NCBI GenBank assembly: GCA_038380795.1
Contig: CM076267.1
Coordinates: forward strand, 36,022,232 to 36,086,231
Direction of reading: 5' to 3'
DNA from: Pyrocephalus nanus
Lineage: Eukaryota > Chordata > Aves > Passeriformes > Tyrannidae
Length of the DNA: 64,000 nucleotides
The translations under genes and the position numbers were made by a program. Below the pieces are notes generated by a model. It was not told the origin of the DNA and did not search any database. It saw only the letters and a list, made by a program, of their open reading frames with translations. The stretch's first letter is position 1, and every line of letters begins with the position of its first letter. Positions 12,301-19,100 of this stretch are shown here, piece after piece.

Positions 12301-12713
12301 AACCTTTAGAACAGTTCTTTGAGCCAAATGATTTCCCAGTTTCTAATGAACTTTGGGACATCTCCTCAGCAGCAACAGAATCACCACAGGAGTGCCCAAG
12401 TTGAGCTGTCAGTGTGGATAAAGCAGGCCTGTGATGGAGCACTGGGCCCAGTGTATAAAGGTTTGCTTTGGCAGACGTGTAAGCTCTGAAATCCCGTTCT
12501 GGATTGCTCCTAAGTGGCTCGTGAGAACGGGAATTGCTTTCAATGTATCTCGTGTGAAGGGTGTTGAGGAAATTCCATGCTGCAAATTGCACCCTGTTGC
12601 TTCATAACACAAGCAGTTTTCTAATATGCATTTGTTTGTTTGTTTTGTTTTTTTTTTTTTTAAATTTAGGACAAGTGCCAGGCTCACCTTGTCAGAGAAG
12701 CATGAAAAAGTGA
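170..12713 (+). CDS. PCNT: Pericentrin, C-terminal part (11 exons, spliced; 5' end outside window)
   Basis: Coding exons: 170-383, 875-1025, 2800-3516, 4135-4409, 4673-4772, 6455-6619, 7308-7546, 8520-8608, 9326-9479, 10901-11028, 12670-12713. All junctions are AG/GT and the frame stays open through all of them, giving about 757 residues. Pericentrin is a large scaffold of the pericentriolar material. It anchors gamma-tubulin ring complexes, PKA and other proteins at centrosomes and basal bodies. The first six exons encode nearly continuous Glu/Gln/Leu/Lys-rich coiled coil. Exons 7-8 encode the PACT domain (RLYRKYIRAESFRKAL, then LKFLVKKW), which binds calmodulin and targets the centriole wall. 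A Pro/Ser/Arg linker and a conserved LTEYIHRLEVIQQRL helix follow, then the stop. AKAP9 also has a PACT domain, but the following gene is DIP2A, which is PCNT's neighbour in human. The upstream three quarters of the protein lie outside the window. Confidence 0.93.
384..874 (+). other. PCNT: PCNT intron
   Basis: Bounded by GTGAGA and TTTTGCAG. No repeat, RNA gene or coding pattern is recognised in it. Confidence 0.8.
875..1025 (+). CDS. PCNT: PCNT exon: coiled coil
   Basis: The acceptor TTTTGCAG ends at 874 and the donor GTAACG begins at 1026. The first T completes CGT (Arg), and the exon continues CELEKKGKDLAAALEDLQ. It ends in phase 0 after GTG GAG. The sequence is Glu/Lys/Gln-rich coiled coil with one aromatic break (GWFEEQQ). 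Confidence 0.9.
1026..2799 (+). other. PCNT: PCNT intron with a CR1 fragment
   Basis: Bounded by GTAACG and CTGCCCAG. It contains a C homopolymer (about 1232-1244), a G homopolymer (about 2022-2032) and a CR1 copy (2146-2396). I recognise nothing else. Confidence 0.8.
2146..2396 (+). mobile_element. CR1 LINE, 3'-end fragment
   Basis: It runs from an AGAGGGTAGATTTAGATTAG-like stretch through GGTGGGCAGGCCCTGGCACA to CCTTCCAACCCAAACCATTC, the avian CR1 3' end in sense orientation. It lies in a PCNT intron and is 5'-truncated with small deletions. Confidence 0.88.
2800..3516 (+). CDS. PCNT: PCNT large exon: 239-residue coiled coil
   Basis: The acceptor CTGCCCAG ends at 2799 and the donor GTGAGA begins at 3517. 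The exon is 717 bp, phase 0 at both ends, with no stop. It reads ELQAALDVQSVQNRQLAVSL and then long Glu/Gln/Arg/Leu-rich heptads. A very charged stretch near the end (EQEKNKKEERDREERQQQQ) is a long single alpha-helix or coiled coil. It is clearly more GC-rich than the surrounding introns. The open frame starting at 2728 begins inside the intron and is not a separate gene. Confidence 0.93.
3517..4134 (+). other. PCNT: PCNT intron
   Basis: Bounded by GTGAGA and AAATAG. A short TG repeat (about 4078-4092) lies near the acceptor. Nothing else is recognised. Confidence 0.8.
4135..4409 (+). CDS. PCNT: PCNT exon: end of main coiled coil
   Basis: The acceptor AAATAG ends at 4134 and the donor GTGAGT begins at 4410. 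The exon reads QNLERQHQRDEQRIKELQEM, then a Pro/Asn break (NPPTPNRQQEL), then LQQQQLEKIRQQLLFVAVHL. It ends in AA of a split Lys codon (phase 2). Confidence 0.9.
4673..4772 (+). CDS. PCNT: PCNT exon: short linker exon
   Basis: The acceptor TTTAACAG ends at 4672 and the donor GTAAGG begins at 4773. The first A completes AAA (Lys). The exon reads TVHDWSASNDEAVASLLQTL and ends SPASQ in phase 0. It is 100 bp, and its frame matches both neighbouring exons. Confidence 0.87.
4773..6454 (+). other. PCNT: PCNT intron with a CR1 fragment
   Basis: Bounded by GTAAGG and TTCTGTTTCAG. It holds a minus-strand CR1 fragment (5900-6010) ending in a T run. Nothing else is recognised. Confidence 0.8.
5900..6010 (-). 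mobile_element. CR1 LINE, 3'-end fragment (antisense)
   Basis: The stretch AGAATCACAGCATGGTTTGG to CCAGGTTGCTCCAAGCCC is the reverse complement of the CR1 3' end, truncated at a T run. Confidence 0.85.
6455..6619 (+). CDS. PCNT: PCNT exon: helix just before PACT domain
   Basis: The acceptor TTCTGTTTCAG ends at 6454 and the donor GTAAAA begins at 6620. The 165 bp are open in phase 0 and contain no ATG. The exon reads IRSTGDGDSAQELEREAWQR and then a Glu/Gln/Lys helix ending VVETSNPK. It joins in frame to the PACT exon at 7308. Confidence 0.88.
6620..7307 (+). other. PCNT: PCNT intron
   Basis: Bounded by GTAAAA and TTTCTGCAG. No repeat or gene is recognised. The open frame running into the next exon from 7126 is not in the PACT frame and is not a gene. 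Confidence 0.75.
7308..7546 (+). CDS. PCNT: PCNT exon: PACT domain core
   Basis: The acceptor TTTCTGCAG ends at 7307 and the donor GTAAAG begins at 7547. It encodes LQRLYRKYIRAESFRKALVY, KKYLLLLLGGFQD and FTKFRCAVRAIIAISR, the recognisable core of the PACT (pericentrin-AKAP450 centrosomal targeting) domain. The basic and aromatic residues of RLYRKYIRAESFRKA are the family signature. The exon ends in AG of the Arg codon (phase 2), completed by G at 8520. Confidence 0.95.
7547..8519 (+). other. PCNT: PCNT intron inside the PACT domain
   Basis: Bounded by GTAAAG and TTACTAAG. It contains a plus-strand CR1 (7735-7978) and a cryptic-exon candidate (8177-8250). Confidence 0.8.
7735..7978 (+). mobile_element. 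CR1 LINE, 3'-end fragment
   Basis: It runs from an AGAGGGTAGGTTTAGATTGG stretch to CCAAACCATTCCATAATTC. It lies in the PCNT intron that splits the PACT domain. It is closely similar, in inverse orientation, to the copy at 5900-6010. Confidence 0.9.
8520..8608 (+). CDS. PCNT: PCNT exon: end of PACT domain
   Basis: The acceptor TTACTAAG ends at 8519 and the consensus donor CAG|GTAAGT lies at 8606-8612. The first G completes the Arg codon left open at 7546. The exon continues LKFLVKKWNKVSRKSAQG, the basic amphipathic helix that closes the PACT domain. A weaker in-phase donor lies 9 bp upstream. The exon ends in phase 1. Confidence 0.92.
8609..9325 (+). other. PCNT: PCNT intron
   Basis: Bounded by GTAAGT and TTTGCCACAG. 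It includes an A-rich CAAA repeat tract (9119-9172). Nothing else is recognised. Confidence 0.75.
9119..9172. repeat. CAAA-type A-rich simple repeat
   Basis: AACAAACAAACAAACAACAA followed by A- and C-rich units in a PCNT intron. Confidence 0.8.
9326..9479 (+). CDS. PCNT: PCNT exon: Pro/Ser/Arg-rich linker
   Basis: The acceptor TTTGCCACAG ends at 9325 and the donor GTCAGT begins at 9480. The frame is fixed by the split GCC codon. It encodes a disordered stretch (QQPPAVPTSSPPTR, then SLSPRSSSRSHNR). Human PCNT has a comparable Pro/Arg-rich stretch between PACT and its C-terminal helix. No domain is recognised, and the exon is placed by frame and position. Confidence 0.85.
9480..10900 (+). other. 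PCNT: PCNT intron
   Basis: Bounded by GTCAGT and TTTTTAAG. Reading both strands, I recognise no repeat family, RNA gene or exon in it. Confidence 0.7.
10901..11028 (+). CDS. PCNT: PCNT exon: conserved C-terminal helix
   Basis: The acceptor TTTTTAAG ends at 10900 and the donor CAG|GTAAGA begins at 11029. It reads LHPSPSSASEKSLVPPPDPE and then SLTEYIHRLEVIQQRLWGM. The last motif closely matches my recollection of the human PCNT tail (SLTEYIHHLEVIQQRL), which supports PCNT over AKAP9. It ends in phase 1. Confidence 0.92.
11029..12669 (+). other. PCNT: Last PCNT intron with a CR1 fragment
   Basis: Bounded by GTAAGA and TTTTAAATTTAG. It holds a minus-strand CR1 (11815-11992) and a TTTG/T-run tract (about 12630-12662) directly before the acceptor. 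Confidence 0.8.
11815..11992 (-). mobile_element. CR1 LINE, 3'-end fragment (antisense)
   Basis: GGGTTGGGAGAGACCTTAAA through CCATGGGCAGGGACACC to CTCTCTGGGCAACCTG is the reverse complement of the CR1 3' region. Confidence 0.87.
12670..12713 (+). CDS. PCNT: PCNT last coding exon and stop
   Basis: The acceptor TTTTAAATTTAG ends at 12669, after a long T tract. The exon completes Gly and reads QVPGSPCQRSMKK, then TGA at 12711-12713. The basic Cys-containing tail resembles the short human PCNT C-terminus only loosely, so the exon is assigned mainly by frame and splice site. Confidence 0.83.
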
Positions 12714-13070
12714 TGGGAATGCTTATGAAATCTGTCCTGTGAGTTGCTGCTTCCTCCTGAGCTGGTCCTTACTGAACAGAGGCACTTGCAATCAATCTCC
12801 TGTGCAACTGAATAGAGGGCAGTGCTTTTACAGCAGATTTTTATATGACTCTTTTTATTATATTTCAGTACTTTAAGAGGGACTTCCTTTTCTCTAAGAA
12901 CAATGTTTTACATTCTCATGTGAAATTACTCTAAGTTAACAGCTGAAGTGTGACTGCATCACTGTATTGTAAGCTGCAAAAAGTCTCTGTAGTGTTTATT
13001 TTTCTATAGTGTATAGGTGGATTCCTTGTAAAAAAAGTTATTAAAATGGCATTTCATTAGTGAATTCTTA
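12714..13070 (+). other. PCNT: PCNT 3' untranslated region (approximate end)
   Basis: This is the stretch after the TGA at 12711. It is AT-rich with no coding pattern. The end is estimated from the poly(A) signal at 13040 and a GT-rich downstream stretch at about 13070-13090. Confidence 0.6.
13040..13045 (+). terminator. PCNT: Candidate poly(A) signal ATTAAA for PCNT
   Basis: ATTAAA lies 327 bp after the stop. A T/G-rich stretch (TTGTATGGTTGTTTT) follows about 30 bp later, as in a cleavage site. I found no AATAAA between the stop and 13700. A more distal site cannot be excluded. Confidence 0.55.
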
Positions 13071-15724
13071 CATTGTATGGTTGTTTTATAAAAACTTACC
13101 TGTTTACTCATTTTGCTGTTCCTAAAATTGTTTGTGCTTTAATATTTCTGTGGGATCATTCTGACTAGAGGTACAGCTCAAATACTGTCACTAATATCAA
13201 AGGTACCTGTAGCTATCTGTGAATTTAGGGTTTGCTCTTCTGGTTTTACAGTAAATAAGTTCTCCCTCCCTCTGTCCTATTTATTCTGGACACTTGTAGC
13301 TTCTTTTCTCTAGTTCAAAAGGCTCATAACTTTTATTTAACTCTCTGCATTTTTGGCAGAAACTATCAAACAGAACCTCTGAACTCTATCTACCTCTAAT
13401 GTAAGTGAAACTCCTGGTTGCAAACCCTACCCTCTGTCCAGTATCTTGTGCTGCAGGTACCTTCAGGGGGACAGTTCCAAACGTGTCTGAAGTGAGAGGA
13501 AAGAGGCACTCTGGTGGTAAATCCATTTCCAGTCACAGTGTCTCAGTGCAAAAAGGAGAGAGATCCCAGATATCATGCTGAATAAGGCTTCCTTCTGTTA
13601 TGCTTCTGTATTTCTTCAGAAAAAGTATAGGCAAAATTATAATACCAGAAGTATTTTTAAACCCCTGCAAATATGAAATCTCTGCCTTTGAAGCAGATGT
13701 GGTGTTTAACTTTGGAGCCTCAGAAAAATCCTCTTCTGGAAACAGATTATTCTGCCACAGCCTATTACAAGATTTTTCTCTACAGGGTATTGACAGTTAT
13801 GTAGTGGTGTTTGTCTGAGATTGTCTTATTGCTTATTTAACTGCTTTTATCCAGTATTGGTCCTGGTAAGCCCTTCTGTATCTGTCAGGTAGAACACTAT
13901 TTAGTTGTTTGGAAAAAAAAAGGTGGTAGAGATAGAAGATTGAAGGTAAAGGAGCCTGGCCTCCAAGAAGTGGGGTGGGACATGAGACTGGTCAAGGGGC
14001 AAGACAGGGCTGAGGAGCAGTTTGTGGCCTATGAGCAGTGCCAAGAGTGTCTGTGCCATGTGGAGGAAATGCTGTGGAGCTCCAGGATCAGCCCTAAGTG
14101 AAGGAAGAGCCTGGATTCCATGGGGCCCAGCTTGGTGGACTGCTGTGCTGGATACAACAGAGGTGCTGCCCTGCCTCTTCAGGAATCTGGTAATTTACTT
14201 CCTCTGGATGTCGGTAAGACCTTTCCCAGTGTGTCCTTGTCCTTTTGGTCCCGAGTTCTAAACCAGTTTGAACTGACAGTTTGCTGGCTCAGTGCATCAT
14301 ATTTCTTTTCAAAATCAGATTCTAGGAGTGTTAGCACTCCATGCAGCGTTGTCAAACTGCACACTGAAAGGTGCTGGTGCCCTTTTTGCTTAGTGCAGCA
14401 GGAGTTTGTCCTCTGCTGAGAACAATGTGCATTTCTAGAGCAGAGTTCAGAACTGGCACTAAATCAAATCTGTAATTGCATACTCACACCTGAATGTTCA
14501 GTGTTGACTCTAAGCAAGGCTGTGAGACCAGAGGGCCTGTGCTCAGAGCGAGCCAGTCAGTACTGACACTGCAAATCCAAATGAATGACTAGTTTTAAAA
14601 TCTGGCTCTTTTAGGTGGACATTAAAGATTACCTTTTAAAGGGAAGTTGGCACATCATAGGGATCAGTTCTGTTTCAAGGGAATTTGGCTTTGCACTGGC
14701 ACATTTTTTAATCAATCTACAGGGTGGTTTTTATGTCCCAAGACATGCAGGGCAGTCTTTCAGGATCTGAGCTATAGGTAACATGGTACGTGTGGCTGCA
14801 TTCCCATCAGCTCCCTGCTACCCACAGACAGCTTTCTGAGGGACAGTGGAAGCAGAAACATTTCTGCCTGCTATCAGGGGTGAAGTTTTAAGGAGTGTGG
14901 TTTTCCAAGGGCTGGTGTGGTGTGTCCATGCCCTGGGAAGGGCAGTCACGCAGGGCACGCTCTCCCGTGACGTGTTGACCTCAATAACATGAGCAGAGGA
15001 TTTGGAAGCCCCATATGTGATACCAGGGTGAACCCCATCATCCCCAAATGGGGCAGCTGTTTTGGTCAGAAGCACCTGTTAGCAGAAAACTTCTCCCCAG
15101 ATTTCTTCCCTGTTTTCTGGTTCCAGGAAGGTTATTCTTACTGGCAGAGCAGTCCTGGCAGTCAGGACCACCGGCAAGGTCCTGGATTTGCTTTTGCCCG
15201 GGTCTGTGGGAGGCTGCAGGAATGCCTGAAGTTCATCGTGCCCATGGTGTCTTGGCACACACACTCACATTAGAAGTTGTGGTCGTATGGGGGAAAAGCC
15301 ACTGCATCAACATGGGCTCCAAACCCAACGTTTCCTCCCGGTCTCTAAGCGCTCTTTGAGAGGTTGGTTGGCTTTAGGTAAGACACATAGATACATTTAT
15401 CTGCCTCTTTTATTTATTTATTTATTTATTTATTTATTTGATACAGTCCCAGGCACCACTTTACGTGTAGGCTCTCATACTGGAATTCCGTGCCATGAAT
15501 ACCTCCATACCCTATCCTGGGGACACGCCGGAGGTTGGGGGAGCCGGGTCCTCACGCTTGGTCACGGTTCCTGTTTTCTGCTGGGAGGAAAGAAGTGGGG
15601 AGGGAGAAAGGTCAGTTTCGGTACTTTGGGGAAGTGATCTCAGCAGAGCAGGGGCGAAGGAAAGGGAAAGAGGAAAGGAAAAGAAGGAGGAAGGAAAGGA
15701 AAGAAATAGGGAGGGCTGAAAGAG
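13071..15724. other. PCNT-DIP2A intergenic region
   Basis: This is roughly 2.65 kb between the PCNT 3' end and the DIP2A CpG island. It contains a TTTA tandem repeat (15408-15439) and a purine-rich tract (15656-15729) at the island edge. The short open frames here have no family resemblance or coding character. Confidence 0.7.
15408..15439. repeat. (TTTA)n microsatellite
   Basis: Eight near-perfect TTTA units in the intergenic region, about 300 bp before the CpG island. Confidence 0.9.
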
Positions 15725-15729
15725 AGAGG
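15656..15729. repeat. Purine-rich tract at CpG-island edge
   Basis: GGAAAGGGAAAGAGGAAAGG and similar units, over 90% purine on the + strand. Confidence 0.75.
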
Positions 15730-15830
15730 CAGCGGGCGGGTCCTGCAGCGGCCCCTCCCGGCCCGCCCCTGGCGCGGGCGGCGCGTCCCGGGCTGCGGCA
15801 GCGGCTGCGCGGGGCGGTGGGGCCGGCGGC

Positions 15831-15907
15831 CCCTCCCTCCCTGCCTTTTCCCTCCCTCCCTCCCTGCCTTTTCCCTCCCTCCCTCCCTCCCTGCTTTTTG
15901 CCTCCCC
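15831..15907. repeat. C-rich minisatellite (CCCT)n / CCTTTT, about three imperfect copies
   Basis: Three imperfect units of CCCTCCCTCCCTCCCTGCCTTTT type lie in the DIP2A promoter/5'UTR. On the minus strand they give GGGAGGGAGGGAGGG runs. Confidence 0.85.
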
Positions 15908-16008
15908 GGCGGGCCGGCCCGGGACCGCCCCCGGCCCCACCTGCGGCAGCGCTGGGCGGCGGCTCCGGCGGGGTCCGCTCGCTGCTCGGCCGGCCGCCTG
16001 CCCGCGCC

Positions 16009-16105
16009 ATGGCGGCGGAGCGCGGGGGCTGCGCGCTGGAGGCCGTGCCGCTGCCGCCCGAGGTGCGAGAGAGCCTGGCGGAGCTGGAGCTGGAGCTGTC
16101 CGAGG
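16009..16105 (+). CDS. DIP2A: DIP2A exon 1 (start codon)
   Basis: The exon encodes MAAERGGCALEAVPLPPEVR and then ESLAELELELSEG, with donor GTGAGC at 16106 and phase 1. It is very GC-rich. The ATG is the first in its frame, because the frame is open upstream to 15535 without another ATG. This is the start of the DMAP1-binding domain. Confidence 0.95.
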
Positions 16106-19100
16106 GTGAGCGGGGCCGCGGCTCGGCCGGGCTGCGGGACCCGGCTCGGCCGGCGGGGAGGCCGCGGGCGGCTCCGGTCGCCCGGCCGGGGCGGTGCGGG
16201 CGCGGTGCTGCTGAGGGGCACCTGGGAGCGGCGGAGGCGGCGGGTTCGCTCCTCGGCGGGGCCCGCGGGCACCGGGCTCGGCTCCCGCCGGAGCCCTCGC
16301 ACGGGGGCCGGGCCTGCGCCGACACCGCGGGCCCTGCGCTGGGAGCGGCGGCGGAGACTCCCTCGGGAGCGTTTCCACACGGCCGCTCAGCGCGCAGCTG
16401 GATGCGCTGGACAGATGTTTTTTAGTGTGTGTTTTTTTTTTTTTCCCTTGATTTTTTTTTTTGGTTTGTTTGTTTGTTTGTTTTTGGTTTTGTTTTTTTT
16501 TTTAGTTTTAATGTCTTTGGATCTCTCGTTAATTCCCGACGGTTTCGTGCTTCCCTCTGTATACAGGCAGGAATACGGTGATGTTCCCTCCGTGTCTGTA
16601 GAGTCGCAGAATCACAGAAATGATTTGGGTTGGAACCTTAAGGCTCACGGTGTTCCAGCCCCCTGCCACGGGCAGGGACACCTTCCACTAGCCCAGGTTG
16701 CTCCAAGCCCCGTCCAGCCTGACCTTGAACACTTCAGGGATGGAGCAGCCACGGCTTCACTGAGCAACCTGTGCCAGGCCCTCACCACCCTACAGGGAAG
16801 AATTTCTCCCCTGAATCCAATCCAGCTCTCTCCTCTGTCAGTGGGAAGCCTTTCCACCTTGTCCTGTCACTGCAGGCCCTTGTCCCAAGTCCCTCTCCAG
16901 CTCTCTCGGAGCCCCTTTAGACACTGGAAGGATCTTTAAGGTCTCCTCCTACTCCAGGCTGAACACCCCCAGCTCTCCCAGCCTGTCTCTAGAGCAGAGG
17001 GGCTCCAGCCCTGTGCATTAATGAGCAGAGGTGGCAAGATGTAATGCCAGGCAAAGGGTCACTGTGACCATGCCGTGGCTTTTCAGCCCCCAAAAGGAAG
17101 CGTTCCTTCCCTTCCACCTCCAGGCTGGTCAGCAGAGGTCATAACCCTTCTGTGACTGCAGTGGGAGTTAAAGGGCTGGGGAGGATTTTGTGTTTTTGCC
17201 TATTGGTCCCCTGGCATGGCTTGCCTTGTGGACAGGAAGGTGTAGGCACTTGGTGCAGGAGAGCGTGGCAGGGCAGAGGTGACCGAGGCAGTGTTTTTTG
17301 GGAGCAGACACTGAATTTTCAAGCTGCACGTTGGAGCAGAAGAAATAAAAACCTGTTAGTGCCGTCCACGGTCCTGGGGGTGGGAGCGTTCAGTCCTCCC
17401 CTCAGATGTCGCAGTATTCAAATCAGCATGTTTAGGAGGGCAAAATTCGGGTTATTTCCCCTAAATACATGATGTGACTCAGGCCATGGCTTCGGAAATG
17501 ATTCACAGGTCTGCTGTCCTCGCCTCCAGCGTGGAACCTCTGGTGCGGTGGCAGGGGAAAGGTGTAGGATGGGTAACTTTGTTGTCCAAGTGTAACCTGT
17601 CGCTGCATGCCTGCCGGCGCTGTGGGAAGCAGTGCCTGGCATGCCCCGGTGCTTGTGCAAGAGGAATTCCCGTGAGTTGCTCTGTTGTGTGTGCAGCTGG
17701 GACCGTGTGTTCTCACGGCCCGGCCACACTGGGCACGGCAGCTCTCCCTGTGTGCCTGCTGACACGTGTGGGTCAGCCGGGATTCCTGGGGCTGGCTGCT
17801 CCTGACCATGTGTTTGTTGAACTGATGGAACGTTTTTTAAACAGATCTGCAGTGTGCTAAACCAGTGAAGCACCTGGAGTGATTGCAAACTGTCCTAGTG
17901 CAGGGGGTCTGATACGGAAAGTGTGTTGCTGTGTAGCTGCTGGATTAGTTAAGGGATTGGACAAAGTGGTTATGTGAGTTCAAATTTCTTGACCGCTTTG
18001 AAGACTTAGTTTATGAGCTTACACGTGAGTCCTTTTCTGCCTTTCCTCAAAGACTTGAAAGCATTTGCAAGTAGTTCTTCAACACTTGATATGTTATGTG
18101 CTCGTGTCCTGCCGTCGCTTGAGGTTTGCGTGTGAAGCTTTTAGTGGACCCCTCCATCATTAATGCTCAGAACTTGCTTGTTTGGAGAGGAAGGGATAGC
18201 AATCTAAGATTTCTTATGCTAAATATGCTGCAAGTTAGAGAAGGTCAGTACTTGGGAGGATGTTCCCATCATCTGAGAGGAAGTGTGAAGGGAGAAGAAG
18301 AAAGGAAGAAACACAAGAGCGAGTTCCTTTCTAATTTGTGTATGTACTTTGTTAATTGAAATGTTATGTGTATTGTGCTGAGGCAGGAGCAGTGTCTGTT
18401 CTCTTTGATTATATTATTTTCACCTATAAATAAATAAATCAGGAAGGTGATTAATCTTTCCCTTTGATTTTGCCCCAGGTTGTTGTGGCAAAAGTTGGGA
18501 AAAGAGTTTTTATTTAGATGTAGAGAACAACGGAGGCACGGGTACATTGGTACTTTCTAAAAGGCAACTCAAAATCCTAAATAAAGCATTTGACTGAGAA
18601 GAGTTTTGGATGGGGATGGAATGCCAGCTCATGCTGCAATTCCAATCGCGTGCACATTTCCAATCCCTCGGATTTCCAAGATCCTAATCTCTTGATTGGC
18701 ATTGTTTGTATGCTTCATTTTTGGAAAAATAATATTTGGGGATAAAAAAGTTACCATGCAATGATGCTGCTGTGATGCCTTGTTACATCAGCACTATAAT
18801 TCCTTTCTTGTTGAAAAAAATTAGCGAATCTTGTTAAGAAAACTTAAGAGATCTGCCACAACCTTTTTGAGAGGTAAGGGCAATTTTGAGAGCATGCCTG
18901 GCACCTAAGCTGGGCTGCAGCTGATGGATCTGTGGGCTAAGCTTGCTTACCTTAAGACTGTAAGATGCTGCAGCTTTCTGATGTAATGGAAAGATGCAGA
19001 GTTCCCTAATGAGCCTGGCAGGATAAGCGTGGCAGGGATGCTGTGAGGCTCCAGTGCTTCACGTTTTTTATTAGTCACTGTAAAACACTGGTGGGGTTTT

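Larger units (their letters stand above)
15725..16400 (+). promoter_or_regulatory. DIP2A: CpG island / DIP2A promoter, 5'UTR and exon 1
   Basis: This is a sharply GC- and CpG-rich block in otherwise AT-leaning DNA. It carries GC boxes (CCCGCCCC at 15763, GGGGCGG at 15811) and no TATA box near the expected start. It covers the 5'UTR, the DIP2A start codon and the first donor site. The transcription start cannot be fixed by eye. PCNT ends 3 kb upstream on the same strand, so there is no sign of a shared bidirectional promoter. Confidence 0.85.

Noticed and set aside
170..12713. AKAP9 as the identity of the first gene
   Set aside because: AKAP9 shares the PACT domain, but the C-terminal helix SLTEYIHRLEVIQQRL and the adjacent DIP2A fit PCNT.
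15512..16378. Long minus-strand open frames (up to 288 codons) across the CpG island
   Set aside because: Very Pro/Arg/Ala-rich. They arise from GC-rich DNA and the minisatellite opposite DIP2A exon 1, with no recognisable protein similarity.
16106..16939. Open frame running from DIP2A exon 1 into intron 1 and CR1
   Set aside because: It crosses a clear donor site and then reads a poly-T tract and an antisense CR1 copy.
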